From the NCBI GenBank assembly GCA_050725495.1, contig JBOHHM010000162.1, positions 1 through 13,169 on the forward strand: 13,169 nt of DNA. The letters run 5' to 3'. The notes under the pieces were generated by a model that saw only the letters and a program-made list of their open reading frames with translations, made no database searches and was not told the DNA's origin. The position numbers were made by a program, and so were the translations under genes. Shown piece by piece: positions 8,502 through 13,169 of the stretch. Numbering within the stretch: position 1 is the first letter of the stretch; each line of letters starts with the position of its first letter. This DNA is from JBOHHM01 sp050725495. GTDB lineage: Bacteria; Pseudomonadota; Gammaproteobacteria; Burkholderiales; Burkholderiaceae_C.

Positions 8502-9377
8502 ATGAACGAGAAGTTTGAGCATCTGCTCGTGCGCGCGGAGCAGCTCATGGCCCGCATCGAGTCCGTCTTGCCCCAGCCCCTGTCGGCACCCGACTGGAGC
8601 GCATCGATTGCCTGGCGCTACCGCAAGCGCAGCTCCGGCCATGGGGTGCTGGAGCCGGTGCGCCATGTGGCGGCCATGCGGCTGGGCGACCTGAAGGAAA
8701 TCGAGGGCCAGAAGGACAAGATCCAGCGCAACACGCAGCAGTTTGTGCAGGGCCAGCCCGCCAACAATGTGCTGCTGACCGGAGCGCGGGGCACGGGCAA
8801 GTCGTCGCTGATCAAGGCCTGCCTCAACGAATATGCCGCGCAGGGTTTGCGGCTGATCGAGGTCGACAAGGCCGACCTGACCGACCTGCCCGACATCGTG
8901 GACGTGGTGTTCGAGCGGCCCGAGAAGTTCATCGTGTTCTGCGACGACCTGAGCTTCGAGGAGGGCGAGTCCGGCTACAAGGCGCTCAAGTCGATTCTGG
9001 ACGGTACCGTGGCAGCGGCCACGCCCAACATGCTGATCTATGCCACCAGCAACCGGCGTCACCTGCTGCCCGAGTACATGAAGGAAAACCTGAGCTACAC
9101 CCACACCGAGGACGGTGAAGTTCATCCTGGCGAAGTGGTGGAAGAGAAGGTCTCGCTGTCCGAGCGCTTTGGCCTGTGGGTCAGCTTCTACCCGTTCAGC
9201 CAGGACGAATACCTGACCATCGCAGCGCAGTGGCTGTCCTCGTTCGGTGTGGGCGACCAAGCCATCGAAGCGGCGCGCCCTGAGGCGCTGGTCTGGGCGC
9301 TGGAGCGGGGTTCGCGCAGCGGCCGCGTGGCCTACCAGTTTGCCCGCGACTACGCTGGCAAGCACGCTGCACCATGA
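8502..9377 (+). CDS. DUF815-type AAA+ ATPase of unknown role
   Basis: A 291-aa P-loop ATPase resembling the DUF815 family of uncharacterised AAA+ proteins. An N-terminal ~60-residue region (RHVAAMRLGDLKEIEGQ) precedes the ATPase core. Walker A is GARGTGKS (94-101). Walker B is FIVFCDDLSF with D148 and D149. A sensor-1-like Asn184 lies in YATSNRRHL, and a Ser/Glu/Arg segment follows (SLSERFGLWVSF). The core looks intact and probably hydrolyses ATP. There is no membrane span and no DNA-binding motif I recognise. The start at ATG 8502 has only a distant GAGG (8486-8489), so coupling to argJ is likely. Its stop overlaps the mutT start by 4 nt (ATGA), which suggests tight co-expression with MutT. 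Its substrate is unknown, and I do not assign one. Confidence 0.85.
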   Translation: MNEKFEHLLVRAEQLMARIESVLPQPLSAPDWSASIAWRYRKRSSGHGVLEPVRHVAAMRLGDLKEIEGQKDKIQRNTQQFVQGQPANNVLLTGARGTGKSSLIKACLNEYAAQGLRLIEVDKADLTDLPDIVDVVFERPEKFIVFCDDLSFEEGESGYKALKSILDGTVAAATPNMLIYATSNRRHLLPEYMKENLSYTHTEDGEVHPGEVVEEKVSLSERFGLWVSFYPFSQDEYLTIAAQWLSSFGVGDQAIEAARPEALVWALERGSRSGRVAYQFARDYAGKHAAP

Positions 9378-9856
9378 ACATGAGCGCACAGCCACTGGTG
9401 GCCGACGCGCACCGCCCTCGCGCAGGTGGCGCGCAGCGCGAGGTGGTGGACGTGGCCGTGGGCGTGCTGATCCAGCCCGGCGGCGAATTCCTGCTCACCT
9501 CACGGCCCGCGGGCAAGGTCTATGCGGGCTACTGGGAATTTCCGGGCGGCAAGCTGGAAGCGGGCGAGACGGTGGAGCAGGCCTTGCGCCGTGAACTCCA
9601 CGAGGAGCTCGGCATCACGATTGGCCACGCCCATCCCTGGAAAGTCGAGCTGGTGGACTATCCCCACGCCCTGGTGCGGCTGAATTTCTGCAAGGTGTTC
9701 GAGTGGACCGGTGAACTGCAAATGCGCGAAGGCCAGTCCTGTGCATGGCAAAGCCTGCCGGTCCAGGTGGTGCCCGTGTTGCCGGGGACGGTGCCGGTCC
9801 TGGCTTGGTTCGCGGCTGAAAGAAACTTCCACGATGCTACACATTTTGTAGCGTGA
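9374..9856 (+). CDS. mutT: MutT-like Nudix hydrolase (8-oxo-dGTP diphosphatase)
   Basis: Nudix hydrolase that in the MutT type removes oxidised dGTP from the nucleotide pool and so prevents A:T to C:G mutations. The complete Nudix box GX5EX7REUXEEXGU runs from G59 to I81 (GGKLEAGET, then RRELHEELGI), with the metal-binding Glu residues present. The preceding strand (VDVAVGVLIQPGGEFLLTSRP) and YWEFPGGKLE are typical of MutT. At 160 aa it is longer than E. coli MutT (about 129 aa), mostly through a ~24-residue N-terminal extension. There is no fused thiamine-phosphate-synthase domain as in some relatives. ATG 9374 overlaps the ATPase stop (ATGA), implying translational coupling; ATG 9380 is an alternative. 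The position next to yacG-zapD-coaE supports true MutT, although the substrate is inferred. Confidence 0.9.
   Translation: MNMSAQPLVADAHRPRAGGAQREVVDVAVGVLIQPGGEFLLTSRPAGKVYAGYWEFPGGKLEAGETVEQALRRELHEELGITIGHAHPWKVELVDYPHALVRLNFCKVFEWTGELQMREGQSCAWQSLPVQVVPVLPGTVPVLAWFAAERNFHDATHFVA
9836..9852. repeat. Small hairpin at the mutT end, between convergent operons
   Basis: GCTACA (9836-9841) and TGTAGC (9847-9852) are exact complements around a CATTT loop, spanning the last mutT codons. No T run follows on either strand. A weaker CCCA/TGGG pair (9861-9864 with 9872-9875) and a T5 run (9887-9891) lie further on. I see no strong terminator in the 41-bp gap between the convergent genes mutT and yacG. 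Confidence 0.3.
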
Positions 9857-9897
9857 GATACCCATTTCATGTGGGCTGGAAGCGGATTTTTCTTGAA

Positions 9898-10095
9898 TTA
9901 CTGCAGCTTGGCATCGCCGAAGACCAGATCCTCTGGCGGTGCTTCGGTGGGCAGGCGGAAGTTTTCACTGGCCCAGGCGCCCAAATCAATGTTTTTGCAG
10001 CGCTCGCTGCAAAACGGGCGGAACCTATTGCTGGGCACATAGAGGCTGTCGCCGCCGCAGCCGGGGCAGGTCACGTGTCTTGCTTGCTGGTTCAT
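9898..10095 (-). CDS. yacG: DNA gyrase inhibitor / zinc-binding protein YacG
   Basis: A small zinc protein that in E. coli binds GyrB and inhibits DNA gyrase. The 65-aa product has the Cys4 zinc site C10-P-G-C13 and C29-S-E-R-C33, with the YacG-typical RPFCSERCKNIDLGAWASE. It ends in an acidic tail. Length agrees with the family (about 60-70 aa). It is the last gene of the pilC-pilD-coaE-zapD-yacG operon and starts 22 nt after the zapD stop. The ribosome-binding site is weak (GCGAG region). The zapD-yacG association is conserved in many proteobacteria. Gyrase inhibition is inferred from the family. Confidence 0.93.
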   Translation of the reverse strand: MNQQARHVTCPGCGGDSLYVPSNRFRPFCSERCKNIDLGAWASENFRLPTEAPPEDLVFGDAKLQ

Positions 10096-10117
10096 CAGGT
10101 CGCTCGCATCCAGGCGC

Positions 10118-10900
10118 TCAGGAGCACAGTGTCAGTTCAAAGGCTGCGTCGGTGTTGGTCGAATGCAGCCGGTCGTCGGCCTCATGCTGCATCAGGCGCA
10201 CCGAAACCATCAGGCGATTGCCGCTGATCTCGGGGATCAGGCCCAGCTCGGGATCGATGCGCAACCGCATCAGCTGGAACGTGCGACCCTGCGGCAGGTT
10301 TTGCTGGAACTGTCCACCAGTGGTGACGACTTTTTGCGGCGCCCCCGAGTCGCGCAGCAGTTTGAGCAGCATGTGGACCGATTCGGCCAGCGCGCCCAGC
10401 GTGGAGGCCCAGCGCTCCAGATCAGCCCGGCGCGACGCGCTGTCCCTGTGTTGCCAGGCATAGTAGGCGGGCAGGTCGAATTCGCAGGTGCCGCCCGGAA
10501 TGCCGACGCGGCTGCGCAGGCTCATGAGCCAATCGTTTTCCGTGAGCACCTGGCCGGCCTTGCCGGCCTGGTGGGTCAAGGCTGAAAAGCAGCTGTCGAG
10601 CTCGCCAATGACCTTGTTCAGCACGGACTCGGCAATGGCCGGATTGCCACGGTAGCCGTTGAGCACATGCTTTTGCTTTTCCAGGTCTCTGAGCACATCG
10701 GTTTTGAGGTCGGCGCGGGCGGCCACGTCCATGACTTCAAAGATGGTTGCCAGCGCGTAGTGATGATCCAGTGCATGGTCGCGCGGAACCAGCTGGCCCA
10801 GACGTCGGAACAGGTGTTCCAGGCGCAGATAGGTACGGATGCGTTCGTTGAAGGGGTACTCGTACAGAATCACGCTGCTTGTTCCAGTGCCGGCAATCAT
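10118..10900 (-). CDS. zapD: Cell division protein ZapD
   Basis: Cytoplasmic FtsZ-associated protein that bundles FtsZ filaments and helps hold the division ring together (formerly DUF1342/YacF). The hallmark N-terminus ILYEYPFNERIRTYLRLEHLF and the internal block SLRSRVGIPGGTCEFDLPAYYAWQH are clear. Length is 260 aa against about 250 in E. coli. ATG 10900 overlaps the coaE stop (ATGA), which supports that start. Family similarity, however, begins only at residue 10, where an in-frame GTG (10873, with GGAA upstream) could be the true start, giving 251 aa. The product is mainly helical with no membrane span. Its position between coaE and yacG is the usual one. Confidence 0.94.
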   Translation of the reverse strand: MIAGTGTSSVILYEYPFNERIRTYLRLEHLFRRLGQLVPRDHALDHHYALATIFEVMDVAARADLKTDVLRDLEKQKHVLNGYRGNPAIAESVLNKVIGELDSCFSALTHQAGKAGQVLTENDWLMSLRSRVGIPGGTCEFDLPAYYAWQHRDSASRRADLERWASTLGALAESVHMLLKLLRDSGAPQKVVTTGGQFQQNLPQGRTFQLMRLRIDPELGLIPEISGNRLMVSVRLMQHEADDRLHSTNTDAAFELTLCS

Positions 10901-11505
10901 AGCCCGAAGCGCCGCGCTATTTGGGTGACTTGGGCACGCAAGCTATCCAGCGACAGCCTGTCATTGCAGATCACGATGTCGGCTGCAGCGAGGCGTTGCA
11001 GCCGGCTGGCTTGCGTGGCCATGATGCTTTGCACCGCTTCACGCGTCAAGCCGCTGCGGGCCATGACGCGCGCCAACTGGGTGTCGGCGGCGCAGTCGAC
11101 CACCAGCACCTGGTCCACCTGTTGCCGCCAGCGGCCTGACTCGACCAGCAGGGGCACGTCGAAGACGATGCAGCCATGGCCGGCCCGGATCGCGGCCTGG
11201 GCCTGCTGTGCCGTGGCCCGCCCAACCAGAGGATGGACAATGGCTTGCAGGCGCGTGCGGGCCGTGGCGTCGGCAAAGGCCAGCTCGCGCATTTTGTCGC
11301 GGTCCAGCGCGCCCTCGGGGGTGATGAAGCCGGCGCCAAATTCGGCAGCGATGCGGCCAATGGCGGGTCCGCCCGCGGCCGTGACGCTGCGGGCGATCGC
11401 ATCGGCGTCCACCACGGTGGCACCCAGATCGGCCAGCATCCGGGCCACGGTACTCTTGCCGCTACCAATGCCCCCGGTGAGCCCCAGCCTGGTGACGCCA
11501 GCCAT
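10897..11505 (-). CDS. coaE: Dephospho-CoA kinase
   Basis: Phosphorylates the 3'-hydroxyl of dephospho-CoA, the last step of coenzyme A synthesis, in the cytoplasm. The N-terminal P-loop is GGIGSGKST (11-19). VVDADAIARSV follows, the conserved Asp-containing strand that helps bind substrate. Later come VHPLVGRA and CIVFDVPLLVESG, both typical of CoaE. The length of 202 aa is standard. ATG 11505 is 4 nt past the pilD stop, and the coaE stop overlaps the zapD ATG by 4 nt, so the gene is likely expressed as part of the pilCD operon. Confidence in the family is very high. Confidence 0.97.
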   Translation of the reverse strand: MAGVTRLGLTGGIGSGKSTVARMLADLGATVVDADAIARSVTAAGGPAIGRIAAEFGAGFITPEGALDRDKMRELAFADATARTRLQAIVHPLVGRATAQQAQAAIRAGHGCIVFDVPLLVESGRWRQQVDQVLVVDCAADTQLARVMARSGLTREAVQSIMATQASRLQRLAAADIVICNDRLSLDSLRAQVTQIARRFGL

Positions 11506-11509
11506 GGGC

Positions 11510-12352
11510 TCACAGTCCTGCGACCCGCAGAATGGATTGCGGGCCGAAAATCATGGCGGTGAGACCCGCGCCGGCGAGAAAGGGGCCGAATGGCACATAG
11601 CCGCCTTCACGCAGTCCGCTGGAGAATTTGAGGGCGATCCCGACCACGGCGCCGATCACCGAAGCCATCAGGATGATGGGCACCAGCGCCGGCCAGCCGA
11701 ACCAGGCGCCCAGCGCCGCGAACAGCTTGAAGTCGCCATAGCCCATGCCTTCCTTGCCCGTCAGCAGCTTGAACACCCAGTAGATGAGCCACAGCGACAC
11801 ATAGCCCAGGGCAGCGCCCCAGACGGCCGTGGCAAGCGCAACCTGCGTCCATTGCAGGGCGGCGGCCATCAGCCCGGCCCACAGCAGAGGCAGGGTGATG
11901 TCATCGGGCAGCAGCGTCGTGTCCCAGTCGATGAAGGCCAGCGCCACGATGGCCGCAGCAAAGCCGCACCACGCCAAGGCGGGCCAGGTGAGGCCCCAAT
12001 GCCCGACGCACCAGACGAAAAGGGCCGCGGTGGCCAGTTCCACCAGGGGATAGCGCAGGCTGATGGGGGCGCCGCAGGCCGAGCATTTGCCCCGCAGCAC
12101 GAGGTAGCTGAGCACCGGAATGTTTTCATGCCAGCGAATCTGGTGGCCGCATTGCGGGCAGCGCGAGCGCGGCAGTACCAGGTTGAAGACCTCGGCCGAT
12201 GCCGGCTCCTTGCTGCAATGCTCACTGCATTCGACCGCCCACTGCTGCTCGAGCATCTTGGGCAGGCGGTAAATCACGACGTTGAGGAAACTGCCGAGAA
12301 GCAGGCCCGCCACGCCGCCGAGTGCAGCGTCAAACCAGGGCGACAACAACAT
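11510..12352 (-). CDS. pilD: Prepilin peptidase / N-methyltransferase
   Basis: Inner-membrane aspartic protease that removes the leader from type IV prepilins and pseudopilins and methylates the new N-terminus. ATG 12352 (MLLSPWFDAALGGVAG) forms TGATG with the pilC stop, a one-base overlap typical of coupled genes; the open frame further upstream lies inside pilC and is not used. The 280-aa protein has a membrane-embedded N-terminal domain with two CxxC pairs (C65/C68, C90/C93) for zinc, then multiple spans. The catalytic Asp regions are FIDWDTTLLPDD (140-151) and GMGYGDFK, with the GxGD Asp at 207. All the expected residues for both cleavage and the zinc-linked methylase domain are there. 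It serves the type IV pilus, and possibly type II secretion, together with PilC next door. Confidence 0.96.
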   Translation of the reverse strand: MLLSPWFDAALGGVAGLLLGSFLNVVIYRLPKMLEQQWAVECSEHCSKEPASAEVFNLVLPRSRCPQCGHQIRWHENIPVLSYLVLRGKCSACGAPISLRYPLVELATAALFVWCVGHWGLTWPALAWCGFAAAIVALAFIDWDTTLLPDDITLPLLWAGLMAAALQWTQVALATAVWGAALGYVSLWLIYWVFKLLTGKEGMGYGDFKLFAALGAWFGWPALVPIILMASVIGAVVGIALKFSSGLREGGYVPFGPFLAGAGLTAMIFGPQSILRVAGL

Positions 12353-13169
12353 CAGACAACCTGCCCCAACTTGAAGATAGGCAAATACATGGACACCACG
12401 ATCCCGCCGATCAGGGTGCCCAGGAACACGATGATGATGGGTTCCATCAGGCTGGACAGGCCGGCGACCATGTCGTCGACCTCGGCTTCGTAAAAGTCGG
12501 CGGCCTTGCCCAGCATATGGTCGATGGAGCCTGACTCCTCGCCAATGGCGCACATTTGCAACACCATGGTCGGAAACAGGTTGGCATTGCCCATGGCGGC
12601 TGTCAGGCTGGTGCCGGTCGAGACTTCCTGCTGGATTCTCTCGGTGGCGCTGGCATAGACCGAGTTGCCGGATGCGCCGCCCACCGAGTCCAGCGCCTCC
12701 ACCAGCGGCACGCCGGCGGCAAACATGGTGGCCAGGGTGCGGGTCCAGCGCGCGATGCATGACTTTTCAATCAGGGCGCCGAACACCGGCACCTTGAGCA
12801 GCAGCCGGTCCATGAAGGCCTGCACTTTTTCATTGCGTTTCCAGGCCTGCATGAAGAAGTAGAGGCCGCCGCCGATGCCGCCAAAAATCAGCCACCAGTA
12901 CGCGACGAAAAACTCGCTCATGGCAATCACGAACAGCGTGGGAGCCGGCAGGTCGGCGCCGAAGGAGGAGAACACGCTCTTGAACGCCGGAATCACAAAG
13001 ATCATGATCACGGCCACCACCACGAACGCCACCACCACCACGGAGATCGGGTACATCAGGGCCGATTTGATCTTGGACTTGATGGCCTCGGTCTTTTCCA
13101 TGTAGACCGCCAGGCGGTCCAGCAGCTGCTCCAGGATACCTGCGGCCTCCCCGGCTTCGACCAGGTTGC
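12352..13169 (-). CDS. pilC: Type IV pilus inner-membrane platform protein PilC, C-terminal part (5' end outside window)
   Basis: Polytopic platform protein of the T2SF family that links the pilus motor ATPases to pilin assembly. The frame is open to the right edge, so the first visible residues are NLVEAGEAAGILEQLLDRLA and about 271 of the usual ~400 residues are present. Membrane spans include ISVVVVAFVVVAVIMIFVI, WWLIFGGIGGGLYFF and the C-terminal IIIVFLGTLIGGIVVSMYL. The second T2SF domain shows CIARWTRTLATMFAAGVPLV and ends in LPIFKLGQVV, typical of PilC/PulF. It could in principle be a GspF-type protein, but a dedicated pilD next door and the family ending favour PilC. The stop overlaps the pilD start (TGATG). 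pilB is expected just outside the window. Confidence 0.95.
   Translation of the reverse strand, partial: NLVEAGEAAGILEQLLDRLAVYMEKTEAIKSKIKSALMYPISVVVVAFVVVAVIMIFVIPAFKSVFSSFGADLPAPTLFVIAMSEFFVAYWWLIFGGIGGGLYFFMQAWKRNEKVQAFMDRLLLKVPVFGALIEKSCIARWTRTLATMFAAGVPLVEALDSVGGASGNSVYASATERIQQEVSTGTSLTAAMGNANLFPTMVLQMCAIGEESGSIDHMLGKAADFYEAEVDDMVAGLSSLMEPIIIVFLGTLIGGIVVSMYLPIFKLGQVV

Noticed and set aside
8475..9395. 306-codon minus-strand frame opposite the AAA+ ATPase
   Set aside because: The plus strand has intact Walker motifs in a coherent operon, and the antisense frame has none.
10667..12493. 608-codon plus-strand frame across zapD, coaE and pilD
   Set aside because: The minus strand encodes three well-recognised proteins here. 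The plus frame is low-complexity Arg/Ala/Gln-rich sequence.
12353..12760. N-terminal extension of pilD into pilC by 136 codons
   Set aside because: This would overlap the C-terminal third of pilC. The TGATG junction and the family N-terminus support the start at 12352.

Overview
This is a high-GC, gene-dense stretch of ordinary bacterial chromosome. It most likely comes from a betaproteobacterium of the order Burkholderiales, probably Comamonadaceae. The grounds are protein similarity recalled from memory (cytochrome b/c1, SspA, SspB, ZapD), gene order, and -10 elements of the TAAAAT type. I see no phage, transposon, CRISPR, toxin-antitoxin or defence gene. Every gene except the DUF815-type ATPase belongs to a well-known family.

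Layout, left to right. (1) Positions 1-1458: the 3' part of petB (cytochrome b) and complete petC (cytochrome c1), the end of a petABC bc1-complex operon. (2) 1459-1608: an intergenic stretch with one imperfect palindrome and two successive terminator-like hairpins, the second only about 20 nt from the next start codon. (3) 1609-2771: sspA and sspB, a transcription-associated GST-fold protein and the ClpXP adaptor. (4) 2822-2897: tRNA-Thr(UGU) with an encoded CCA. (5) 2913-3221, minus strand: a short DUF721/DciA-type gene, divergent from the rightward block. (6) 3257-9856: a membrane-anchored M23 (LytM) peptidase, secA, argJ, a DUF815-type AAA+ ATPase and mutT, all on the plus strand. (7) 9898-13169, minus strand, convergent with mutT: pilC (5' end off the window), pilD, coaE, zapD and yacG, packed into one operon with overlapping or nearly touching junctions.

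How they fit together. The order M23-secA-(argJ-ATPase)-mutT><yacG-zapD-coaE, continuing into pilD-pilC, resembles the secA/mutT/yacG/zapD/coaE neighbourhood of Escherichia coli and the pil-coaE-yacG-zapD neighbourhood of pseudomonads. The M23 peptidase sits where E. coli has secM. The roles are respiration (bc1), starvation response and proteolysis (SspA/SspB), protein export (SecA), envelope remodelling (M23), arginine synthesis (ArgJ), nucleotide-pool cleaning (MutT), and a mixed operon for type IV pilus/type II secretion assembly, CoA synthesis and division.

The points most worth a second look are regulatory or residue-level. The only plausible Shine-Dalgarno of secA lies inside a strong leader hairpin. 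Cytochrome b has PVWY in place of PEWY at the Qo site. SspA carries a CPFS motif that E. coli SspA lacks. The sspA leader contains a terminator-like hairpin. The function of the ATPase coupled to mutT is unknown. I did not find a convincing new multi-gene system.
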